Of a stretch of DNA of 64,000 nucleotides, positions 53,791 through 64,000 are shown piece by piece. Below the pieces are notes generated by a model, which saw nothing but the letters and a program-made list of their open reading frames with translations, did not search any database and was not told the origin of the DNA. The position numbers and the translations under genes are program-made. Within the stretch, counting starts at the first letter, position 1; each line of letters begins with the position of its first letter. Origin of the DNA: Cryptomeria japonica (lineage: Eukaryota > Streptophyta > Pinopsida > Cupressales > Cupressaceae); assembly GCF_030272615.1 (NCBI RefSeq), contig NC_081406.1, forward strand, positions 237,313,922 through 237,377,921. Reading direction: 5' to 3'.

Positions 53791-56700
53791 TATTGAAAAA
53801 TACCTCTAAGAGATGCCCTTGTTTAAAAATTGGGCATGAAAATAGCAAGTTTTGTTTGGAACAAAATTCTAAGAGTAGAGTGGAGTCACCAAGTGCTTGA
53901 AATTGAGCCTCTAGAAGGCTGAGATGCTAAGAGAAGCACTGAATTCTTAGCATGAGAGTTAAAGTTCTTTATCTAGCACTAGTAAGATGATGAAATAACT
54001 TGAAAGTTTATCCCACTGGGCATGCTTGAAACTATTGTCACAAAAATTTGCACCCTTATCTAAGCTATTAACTCAAACAACCTTGTGAAATATGGAAACA
54101 ACCTCCAAGTGTGGGACCTTGCATTATGAGGTTGAATCTCAGGAGAAGATTGACTTCCTTTCGAATCATGTTATAGCGTTGGACCAACCCAACACTTTTA
54201 GATCCCAATTTAAACCTATTTTAATGTCTTGAAGAGGAAAAGGAAAGAGAGAATGTTGGAAATGAAAGAGGTGATGCACCAAGATTAGAGTATGATCCTC
54301 CCTACCAATGAATGCACAATACATTAATGAAAAATCCCAAAGACATACATAGTTTCCTATTCTAATCAATATCCTAAGGCATGTATGAAGGTTATAACTC
54401 AATAAATGTTGAATGGAAAGAAGACTAGTCATAATACAACCCCTATGGACATGGTTAACACAACATACAATATGGAAACAATGAATTTTTCATTCAAACA
54501 AATAGGTAAGATGATTTACATAAAAAAAATTGAAATAGAAAGAGGTAAGGTAGATAATTTTACTAATATAAGGAAAAATAGATGTTATACTTACATAAAA
54601 CATATTTTTCTATAAGAGAACATAGGAGAATATCCTTTAAATATGTTACAAGGCTGCCATTATAGTTTGGGCATAACTCTAATTTACAATGAGTTCAAAA
54701 ACCCTAATTGAATTAGGGTTAAGTTACATAGATGATTTGAAAGGTTGATCAAATCAAGATCCGATCCTCTATGTGTGAATAAGGAGAAGAGGGACTACAA
54801 TGAATGCCTCTGTAGTCGATGAGAATGAATCCCTAAAAATCAAGGTGACAATATGAATGTCAGGGTGCTCTAATTGTCCTTTGATGAGACAAAAGGGTCC
54901 TACAATAAAAAATGGGTTTGGAGCACCTGTAAATGCATATATAGATCCTACAACTGAATAATAACATCATTTTGGGGTGGTTGGAATTTATCTGGACTGA
55001 ATTTGGGTCATTGACAGGGCAAATAGTTAATATCAACTTATAGTCAACAACTACCCCACGTAATCATTGGATTTTGAATTGTATTTCTTCAAATTTAAAA
55101 CTTAGCCCTTTATCCTTTCTCTCACACATTATTGGATGGTTGGATGACACTGGGAATCTCCCCTAACAACCCTTTAAAATATAGTCATTGATAATCTAGA
55201 TCAACGACTAGGATCAAATGAAATCTATATTATAACCCTACCCCACCACCTCGTGATGCCTTATTGAAACCCACCATATGGTCCATAGGGGGGTAGGGTT
55301 ATTTTGGATTTCTTTGTTCTTACCTTGTGTCCCCATGGCCATATGCCTAGTGATGACATCATCCTTGCACATCGGGCACCTGTTATGGAGCACTTAGTCA
55401 AGCCATTGGTTAAGGGAGCTGAACCGATGAAGGAAAAGGTTTAACCCTATGGTCCCATGGGGAATAAGAAGTTAAGGGTCTAGCCCATGTGAGGGCATGG
55501 GGTAAGGCAAGGTTTAAGCACCAAGTTCAAACAGGTAAGCAAAAACAAGGGGCTAATTGGAAAATGATGAAGGGGCCTTCAACTAGTAAACTTAAGTGAT
55601 GCGACTGACAACGACAAGTCAATAGAGGATTATAACGTAGACTAAAAAAGGCTAAGGAAAGATTTTTAGGATTTAAAGATTTTATCCTTGAGGCCATTTG
55701 TAGAGGGTTTTAGCCTATTTGGATTATCTTAGATCGAATATCTATGATAGGCTAAGGGCGATATGGAATGCCAACAAAACCTACACACCAAAGAATAGAT
55801 CAATTATATTATAGTAATAGAGCAATTATGATATAATAGAGTCTATTCTCTTTTAGGTATAGTTACAATCATAGAGATTTCTAGAGAAATTTTAGTTTCC
55901 TCTCGATGTCTCAAAAAATAAACAATGTCTCTCCTAAAATTAGCTAAGACATTAACATATTTATAGAGACAAATACATGAAAGCTAGCTGCCTATAGTTT
56001 CCAAAACCATCTTCCATGCCTAGGTAGACAAGTTGTGTCCAAAAACCAACTTTCCACGTTCATAACATATTGCAAAATAAAATTTCCCAACCACTATCAC
56101 GTGACCTTCCAAAATTGTAACTTTCCTTATACAACAACACCCACATCATATGAAAATTACCAAATTCATACTTAGGCATCCACTAGGCATTAAGTTACCT
56201 ACTAAAATGAACTCATAATAAATATAGAATGTCGCACATTAACTCCTCTTTACTTCCAGGTCCCAAAATAACAGTTTTCATAAACCACTAAGAGTTAACT
56301 CCATAATGGGGGTTGACCCCATAGTGCAACAATAGTTGCAAAACCATTTTGATACAGTTACCTTAATTTGAATCTTTAGACCATGCTTGGTGTTGGTAGT
56401 AGAAATCCTTCCCAATCCATCATTTGCTAAATAAAGGAAGATCATTTGACATGGACAGTAGATGAACATGGCAACAATAGAGATGTCTTCGTTGGTAGGT
56501 GACAGTTGTATGAAGGCCAGAGGTAGGTCAGGTACAAGCAGATTGGAGGTCGATGAGTACTTGAGGGCTCACGATGGTTTGACCAGTAATATTGTGAGTT
56601 TTGTATAATCAACTAAGTTGTGTTGCCATGCCTATAGCAAGAAGAGAGAATGACACAAGAGGTGTTAATACCTCTCAGTTTCAAGGAAGGAGATAGGGGT

Positions 56701-59700
56701 AAAAGGAATAGGAAATGAAGGAGAGGAGTTAATACCAAAGGAAGTTGCGAGTACGATGGATAGATGAGTTCACAAGGAGTGATAAGAAGGCACACAAGGA
56801 TGGAATGATAAGGAGTCTAGTGCGACAAAGAGAAAAGGTGATATGGAGTAATAAGGAGGTCACAAGGAGTGATAAGGAGGCATGCTAAGATGGAGAGATA
56901 AGGTCAAAGAAGTACGAAGAGGCTAGCAAGAGAAGAATGTAAGCATTAAGACCACAAAGGAGATATAAGGGTGGATATGCCAAAACATCTCTAAGGATGA
57001 GGTCCCTAAAAAATGTGGCCTCATTGGTTCATAGCTCTAGTCAAAAGCATTCAGTGATTAAAAAAATAGAGTTACCTCCATAGTAACATGTCACATGGCA
57101 TCTAGGCGCTTCTCCCAAGAATTTTACAACTCCCTTGGACTAGAATGAGTGCCACTATGACAAGTGGCTCAATTTTGTGCTCCCCACTTTTCTTGTGAGA
57201 AGGCATCTCTCCATTAGGTCCCACAAAGTGATATGCAATATTATAAACTTAACTATTGGGATATATTAAATAAAATAAGCACAATGGGGTTAAATAATTA
57301 AAAAATTGATTCATGCTATAACTCTCAAAGGTTGAGACACCTTAATCCCAACAAAAGAATGTTTTTCCCTATAACAATTTATCATAGTTGTATTATCACT
57401 ATTATTTGATCTCTACTTGCCACTCATAATTTTAGTTTTTGTTATATTACCATTTGCTAAGTTCCAAATCAATTTTCAACATTTACAAAATATAATGAAT
57501 AAATTTAAATAAATTCTAGCATTTTAGGAATGCCAACATGCACCATCTATGCCTATAGTTGTTCCATCTAAATTCCTCCCCTAAAAATGATTTATGATGC
57601 ACACAAGATTATTTAAAATTATTTTGTCTTGTTATTTATAGATTCGATAATGAAAAGAAATTGTACATAAAATTTTATTGAGTAAATCCTATTTCAACTT
57701 TGAAATTATTGATAGCTAAGTTGTTTGTTAGTCACCATGTGTTATCTATGATTTTATTTTTTCTTCCATCAAGAACATTCCACAAATTGATCTATGGTAG
57801 AGAGAAATTAAACTGGAGCAAAATTCAATTTATTTTGAATGGACAAAGCATTTTTACCATTTATACTAAAAGATGTTGGATATCAATATATACTTATTTA
57901 AAAACAAAGAAAATTTTGATCTTATGTAAGAAATCTTTCCTAATCTTTTAAAAAAATTGATAATTTTTTTATCTTACTATCACTTTGCACTTATTTAAAA
58001 ATAAATAAAAAAATTATCTTATCTAATAACTCTTTCCAAATCTCCAAAGAACTTGAGAAAAGTCAATAAATTTCTAGCTCAACACATTCGTCTTTGCTTG
58101 CAATTATTTCTTTTTCAAAATTCTCTCTATGTATGCTAAGTTTTAACCTATTTGTAAACCCTAATAAGCCAAACACAAACCCTAGATATAAAAACTAATT
58201 CAACAAAACCTTCAATACAGATCTACCATGCAAGTAAATAAAAACATAAAAAAACACAAGTTTACCTTCACATTCATGGTAGACTTGTCTCTATTAGTCT
58301 ATTATCCTCCATGATCTTGTATTGAAGGTGTTAATTGATTTTCTTGCACTTGCACAAGAGCTCAAAGAGGAATGGATATAATATGATGATGTAAGGCTAT
58401 GATTGTGATGATGTATGCTCTAGAGATATTTTGGGTTATGTGTGTTGTAAAATGAGAGGAAACAATCTCTTTATAGAGATCACCAAGAAAATGGAGGATT
58501 ATATTAAGAGGTTAAATTATGAATGGCCAAGACCACATAGATGAAAGATAATCAATAGGATTGAGGGGTAAGTAAATGTTAGAGCATTTTAATTGCAAGT
58601 TATACTTTTTTTCTTAAGTTCACTTAGTTGTGCTTCTAGATTAGCTTTTGTGCTTCTAGTTTAGCTAGAGTTGAGATTTTTTGAGCTCCTCTTGGTTTCA
58701 CTTTAGTTCTCCTAAATTTAGCTTAGGGAATATTTGTGCTCTCTATAAAAGTACATCATTATACATGGTAAATTAATTATGTAATCTTCACCTTTGAGGA
58801 AAATGGTATACTTTTCTTGCTACTCTTGTTTGTGGAAGGTGTTCTAGTTTGTTGTTTGATCTTGTAGGCTTGTATTGAAAAATTCAACCTACGATTCGAG
58901 CATGGATTGAACAAACCCCTTCTCAAGCCTTGAGGGTTTCTTTTCTTAGAAGTGTTGAAGGGTCGAAAATTTTCTTTTATGTGGTTTCAGACTAGAGCAC
59001 ATTCTTTGAGGTGAGTTCTAGAGGTCAACAAAAAATTTGATTAGTTTGGGGTGAAACAAACCTCACCATGGAATTTGCAACAACCAAAAACCTAAGCATC
59101 ACTTACCATTTCACTAAAAATAGAAAAGTTAAATTTTGGGCAATTTTTTTTTAGCTTGTACAGACCATATGCCTAGACAACAAGTGATCAATTTTTTTTT
59201 GCAATAGTTTTTTATAATTTTTTTTTTTTTTTTTGTAGAAAAAGGGGGCTTTATTTTAACTAGGCGACACATTTAAAAAAAAAAGTGGTAGTTTTTAGGG
59301 TACTTCGTACCCTATATAGGGTCGACATCCTTTTTATGGTACACCATATGTTGTCCAAGGCTAGTGTACCATTTTTGGCTACCAATGTGTCTTTCTAGTG
59401 TCATCGGTAATGTTCCAATTGCCACCAACGTCCCTACACGCCCAGTCACCAACCACCATTGACCAACCACCTCCCTTTCCATTGCCTCACTGCTCAGTCA
59501 ATGCTTCACCCAAATGGGCCACCCACAACCCAATGTAGCTCACAGTCACATTAATGACCAAGGGATTAAGGAAATAGCCCTAGTGGCCTCCACTGTAGCA
59601 CTCAATCCTCCATAGGACCAAGAGCTAATTAATTTTAGCCCCTAGGTTCCACTATAATACCTATTGGAGAGTTTATGCAAAATTAGGTATAATTTGCACT

Positions 59701-60100
59701 TATAACATCCATTTTTTGACTTTCATATGTTGTTGGAAAGCTCATTTAGAGAAATACCTAGATCTATAGGTGGTCTTCTCTAATTTTTCTCTTGGTAATT
59801 TCTACAAGCCATTGAAGTTAGACTTTGTTTTTTGTGCTTTTGGGGCCATAACTTGGGAAAATAGACTCCATTTTTTAACTTTCATATATCATTGAAAAGC
59901 TCTCAGAATCCTTTATCTAGATCTACAAGTATTTTTTTAAGATGTTCATTCAAGTACTCATTATTTTTAGATGAAGTGACTTCTTATTTATTTTCTAGAT
60001 TCCTCATCATTCCACTTGCACCAAGGTTTGTGTTTTCTTGTTATAGGGGGTTCAATTTGTCTTTTTCAAATCATCTTCACATCACAACCCTATGGAAGAA
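53791..60100. other. Long AT-rich stretch without genes
   Basis: Short open frames (54,166-54,615, 56,278-56,795, 57,700-57,951) show no motif and no neighbour support. The first part may be the leader of the gag fragment. A 16-base T run lies at 59,219-59,234. A hairpin GGGTACTTCGTACCC followed by CCCTATATAGGG lies near 59,298-59,325. I see no LTR or RNA gene. Confidence 0.5.
56775..56915. repeat. Purine-rich degenerate repeat
   Basis: CACAAGGAGTGATAAG-type words recur at about 56,772, 56,795, 56,833, 56,852 and 56,868 with variable spacers such as AAGGCACACAAGGATGGAAT. There is no strict period and no coding meaning. Confidence 0.6.
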
Positions 60101-60129
60101 TCTATCATTTGTTTCATTCCCCATAATTA

Positions 60130-61618
60130 TCACACCTAGAAGGATCACATGACTAGATTTCTCATGTCTAGGGGTTTGTGGTCTACCTTGGATGAGACCC
60201 AACCAACCTTGGAGAATTGATTTGAGGCTTTTTAGCACAAAAAAAAGATGGATGAGGCTATCAGATTGATTTCCATAGATGTTTTTGATAGTCTCCCATT
60301 TCACCTTGAGTCTTCCATTACTCCTTGAGCCATGTGGACTAAGTTCAAGGATATTTTTAGGATGATTAATGAGTTAAAAAAAATGCAGCTGGAGATGGAG
60401 TTGACCACATTGGTACCTAATTCCTTTCCTTTTATTGATGACTTTATGGACAAGTTCAAATCACTCATATCTTTAGTGTACATAAATGTGTAAAGAAGAA
60501 AAGTGAAAAAGAGTGTGTCTACTTAATTTTGCCTAAGCTTTGAGGGTATTTCTAGGTATTTGCTTCTAGATTTTATGCCTCCATGGATGTTATGGGCACA
60601 GCCTTCTCTTTTCCCTTTTTTGAGGTCTTTTGTGAGTGATTGACTAGGGAACATGCTTTGTTGTCTCAATGAGATTTAGTTACTGGTTCCTCTTCCCAAG
60701 CCTTGGTTGAACAACCCTCTAAGGGAAAACAAAAGAAGAAGTCAAAGCCTAAGACACATTCTTCATCAGACAGTGAGAGTCCCTCCAAGTCCCCTCAGTA
60801 GTTAAATTGACACTTCAAATCCACTCCACCACCTAGTAATTCTTCTAAGTCTGGTTAGTCTTCCTCCAAGACGACAAAGAAGACAGGTGAGCCTTGCAAT
60901 TTTTATGGAAAGGAGGGACATTCAATCACCAAATATTGGAAGAGACTGAAGGCTTTAGAGTAGGTCATGCAAAAACATCATGTTTTAGCTCCTAAGTCTT
61001 CTTCTTCACACATAGGCAAATGTTTAACACTTTCAGCACAGATCTTGCCTTCAACTACTACTTGGATACTGATTCTAATGATTCTCACCATATGCCACAC
61101 TTTGAGGACCTAGTTGCCTCTGTCTCAAATTGTAGAACTTCACATATTGTAGTGGGGGATTCATCTCAACTTTTAGTTATTGGTTCAAGCATTATTCAAC
61201 TTTGGGATGGTTTTCTTCATGATATGCTTGTTGTTCCTTTCATATCCACCAACCTTCTCTCAATGTATCAAATTGGTCATTTTGGGATGGGTAAGATAGT
61301 TGAGTTCACACCACATGATGTGGTTATCAAAGACCTCCATGATCCTAATGTTATTGTGGCTATTGGGAGTGTTGATTTCACATCTCAATTATACTTCTTT
61401 GATGGTTTTGAGAGTCCAGATCTTGTTGGTTATTCCTTCATAGCTCATGTGGACTTAGTGAGTAATCTTTAGCATGAATAATTTGGTCATGTCAACTACA
61501 TGTATCTATAATAGATGAGCACTCAATCATTAGTTCTTAGTTTACCTAAAATTTCTTGTATAGATGGTATCTATTGAGGTTGTGTTCATGACAAGCATCA
61601 CCATTTTTTCCCTTTAGG
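60130..61618 (+). pseudogene. Copia gag-protease-preintegrase relic
   Basis: The plus strand, with stops in most 30-codon steps, gives a Copia gag (LISIDVFDSLPFHLESSI, MWTKFKDIFRMINELKKMQL). A damaged zinc knuckle follows (CNFYGKEGHSITKY at about 60,897, with two Cys changed to Tyr). A frameshift lies near 61,020. The protease start (YYLDTDSNDSHHM at about 61,055) should read D-T/S-G and has lost the Gly. The GAG-pre-integrase part runs through FISTNLLSMYQIGHFGMG to CVHDKHHHFFPLGRA at 61,618. Decay is heavier than in the other elements, so this is probably the oldest one. Confidence 0.75.
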
Positions 61619-61624
61619 TAGAGC

Positions 61625-63318
61625 TTGTTGGGTGAATATTTTGTCACCAGCGTACCAATGCCAAAATATGTATTTCACACATAGTTATGTTAAGACAAAG
61701 TCTTTCCTCTCATCAAGGGGAGGTTCCCTGGAAGAATTTGGGCATTTCAACATCTTTGAAATTAAATTCAGAGGTAAGCTTAGGGAATTTAATTCTCTTT
61801 TTTAAGAATTAATATATCTCCCTTCACTTGATGATATTTCTTACAACTAACAAAACTAACAATTAATAGAACTTCTTTACAATGATTTTTTAATATCTCA
61901 ACAATTATGTAAGCTCAAAGTCTTACGTGAGTGCAACTTACTTTAATCATCACAATTACAAATATAATCATAACTTGTAGCTCAAATTCTCCAAGATGTG
62001 ATTAATTTTCCTAAAAACTAAGATAAATTAATAGAAATACAAAGCTTACTATGTAATCACTTAACTATCAGAAGATTTCCCAAATATGCAAATAGCACAA
62101 AGTCTACTTATCACAATTGAAAGTTCTCTTACCCACATAAACAATATCACCAATAAGATTCAAGTATTTAGGAAATTATTATGAGAGATGGACATAAGAT
62201 CAATTCAATCATAAACACAATCTTCGACCCAACACAAAGTTTGGAAACTAGTGGATTGCTATCTTTACTTCCTTGAATCAATCTTTACATCAAAAGCTCA
62301 AAGTCTTTGTTGAGGCAAAATTTTGGCAGAGTCTTGCTTAGCATAATAAAAGATAAATATTTATAAATGAGGTCCTCCTTTTATAGGAAAGGAGTGGAGA
62401 AAAATCTGGGTGTAGTTGACTAATGAAACTACAGAGTCCTATTTGACTACATCTACTGCATAAAATGAAAATGCAATTGCAAGAAAATTTCCAGTAACTA
62501 ATAATGCAACTACATGAAAAGAGAGTGTCAATGGGGACACTTTATTCTTCATTTTCTTCCCTCTGGATTTACTTGGAGAAAGATAAGTCATCCGCCAAAA
62601 TATGTAACATTTTCATCAAGAAAAATCGACATTCACCATCAGATCGCCAACTTCAAAGATCCAGAATAATGCCTGAAAGATCAAAATTACCCTTAGACAA
62701 AAAGACTGAAAAATAAGCAGATCGGGTTTTAAAACCTAATTTGCACTTGGGTAGGTCAAGGCTGCAGGTCGGGTTTTAAAACTCGATCTGCAGTTGGGAA
62801 AAACCTAGGTTGTAGGTCGGGTTTTAAAACTCGATTTGCAGTTGGGAAAATCCTAGGTTGCAGGTTGAGAAAACATAGACAGACCTGCAGGTCGGGAAAA
62901 AATTTCCGACCTGCACCAAGACAAACCTGCAAGTCGAGAAAAATTTCCTGACCTGCACATAGGTAGACCCGCAGGTCGGGAAAAATTTCCCGACCTGCAC
63001 TTAAGTAGACCTACAGGTCGAGAAAAATTTCCCAATTTGCATTACTTTGCAGACCAAAACTGCACTTCGAGTTTTAAAACTCGATGTGCAGGAAAACACA
63101 AGAAACACTGCATTTTGGGTTTTAAAACCCGAAGTGCAGTCAAAAGGTGAAATAAAAGATTAAGGCAAAAAACATGAAAACAAAGAACGACAAAAACGAA
63201 GATGCAAACTGACATGACTTATGAGATAAGTTGACTGACCTTGGAGGACATGGGCTATGAAATGGACAAATTTCGTAGGGGTTGTCCCACGATTCAGGCT
63301 AGTTGAAATCACTGACAA
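61625..63318. mobile_element. 1.7-kb non-coding insertion with palindrome array
   Basis: It interrupts the Copia relic between the pre-integrase domain and integrase. TAGAGC occurs on both sides (61,619-61,624 and 63,319-63,324), and removing one copy joins GRA to HHAKAPLDLIHS in frame. The ends read TTGTTGGGTGA and, complemented, TTGTCAGTGA, a weak terminal similarity. There is no supported coding region inside. It could be a non-autonomous element (DNA transposon or short LTR derivative), and I cannot place it in a family. Confidence 0.55.
62717..63139. repeat. Array of nine long palindromes, partly a 42-bp tandem repeat
   Basis: Palindromes of 28-32 bp start at 62,717, 62,763, 62,811, 62,887, 62,929, 62,971, 63,012, 63,061 and 63,108. 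Units 4-7 have a period of 41-42 bp with cores like GCAGGTCGGGAAA-AA-TTTCCCGACCTGC (unit 6 has two perfect 13-bp arms). Units 1-3, 8 and 9 use a TTTTAAAA centre, e.g. GCACTTCGAGTTTTAAAACT. The apparent minus-strand frame at 62,853-63,035 merely translates the repeat. Confidence 0.85.
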
Positions 63319-63324
63319 TAGAGC

Positions 63325-63900
63325 CCACCATGCTAAGGCACCCTTGGATTTAATTCATAGCAACCTCATGTCCTTTTTGAATTCATATTTTTTGGGGCCC
63401 AAGTATGTGATGACTTCTCCAAGCATACATGGGTGTAAGTACAATAGTGATGTCTTTGATTTCGACAGGAGGTACAAGGCATTTTTAGAGAATCATCATG
63501 GTATTTCTATTCGATGGATACACACAGATAATGGGATTGAGCATGTTAATCAGGAATTTCAAGATCTTTTTGTTGAGGATGGCATCCTACATCAACTCGT
63601 AGTTTCTTATACCCCTTGGCACAATAGAGTTACCAAGAGGAATAATAAAACACTACGAGAGATGGCAATTGCATTATTCAATCTCAGGATATGGATGCTA
63701 CTTTTTGGGTTGAGATAATGAATAGTGCTAATTACATTCAAAATAAAATGCCTCACAAGGAATTGTGACATTTGACTCTTGAAGAGGCTTGGTCTCATGA
63801 CAAGCCTGGTGTGTCTCTATTCAAATATTTTGAGAGTGCAACTTTGGCATTTATTCCAGATGCAAAGAGGAAATCCATGAAGAGGAAGATCTAACCACTG
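63325..63900 (+). pseudogene. Copia integrase relic
   Basis: It continues the relic after the insertion: HAKAPLDLIHSNL, then YNSDVFDFDRRYKAFLENHH, Asp in IHTDNGIEHVNQEFQDLFVE, and YTPWHNRVTKRNNKTLREMA. The last places Lys where the catalytic Glu belongs (normally GVAERKNRTL). The first-Asp motif (DDYSR) is unreadable in YVMTSPSIHGCKY. The C-terminal wording NYIQNKMPHKEL...LTLEEAWSHDKP continues with stops to the right edge. Confidence 0.8.
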
Positions 63901-64000
63901 AAGTCTAGTTTGCTAAGCACTATCCTCTGATGTACTCTCTGTCACTAGATTCTTTGACACTTCCTACTCCTTCATTTCTTGTGGATTATTTTCCTTCTAA

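Noticed and set aside
62853-63035. Minus-strand repeat protein with SGNFSRPAGL units
   Set aside because: It is the translation of the 42-bp palindromic tandem repeat. There is no start context or other support.
62717-63139. CRISPR-like array
   Set aside because: Spacing is regular but the spacers are not unique, the setting is a plant genome and no cas genes exist.

Overview
This window looks like intergenic DNA from a large, transposon-rich plant genome. A gymnosperm such as a conifer is my best guess, from the long LTRs, the chromovirus and Tat-like Ty3 elements, Copia elements with initiator-Met tRNA primer sites, and a plant-type L1 LINE with RNase H, all nested at high density. That assignment is inference. 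I find no ordinary host gene, no rRNA, no tRNA and no CRISPR. Almost every coding stretch is a transposable element or a decayed element-like protein.

Left part (1-13,500): a spliced but interrupted unrecognised gene (1-1126, minus) preceded by a 29-bp palindromic tandem array; a 3.2-kb decayed gene for an unrecognised helical/coiled-coil protein (2985-6165, plus); AT-rich DNA without genes; a decayed protein with a basic C-terminus (about 10,215-10,840, minus); an RNase H C-terminal relic (about 11,165-11,520, plus); and simple repeats.

Middle (13,510-39,423): a nest. A Tat-like Ty3 element on the minus strand (13,510-21,989) carries gag, protease, a G-patch-like linker, reverse transcriptase, two RNase H domains and integrase. 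A chromovirus (21,990-39,418, minus; 5-bp target duplication CTTGG) inserted in its 5' region. A complete Copia element (26,318-33,031, plus; target duplication GACTC) then inserted in the chromovirus RNase H, and a solo LTR of that same Copia family (37,800-38,856; duplication AGGTG) lies inside the chromovirus 5' LTR.

Right part (39,424-64,000): a second LTR (40,920-41,866) starts a plus-strand element that codes for a coiled-coil, four-zinc-knuckle Gag-like protein and a further unrecognised protein. A LINE (43,776-51,462, minus), bounded by a 17-bp target duplication, interrupts it. The LINE has the expected ORF1 and ORF2, and also a third ORF of about 570 codons after RNase H, which I consider the most unusual feature here. 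Beyond it are a Ty3 gag fragment split by a solo LTR (52,129-53,478, duplication TGTGT), about 6 kb of gene-free AT-rich DNA, and a badly decayed Copia gag/protease/integrase split by a 1.7-kb insertion that carries an array of long palindromes.

The decay is mostly single in-frame stop codons, mainly TAG, with few frameshifts. This fits point mutation of methylated cytosines in silenced elements. None of the elements appears able to make its proteins now.
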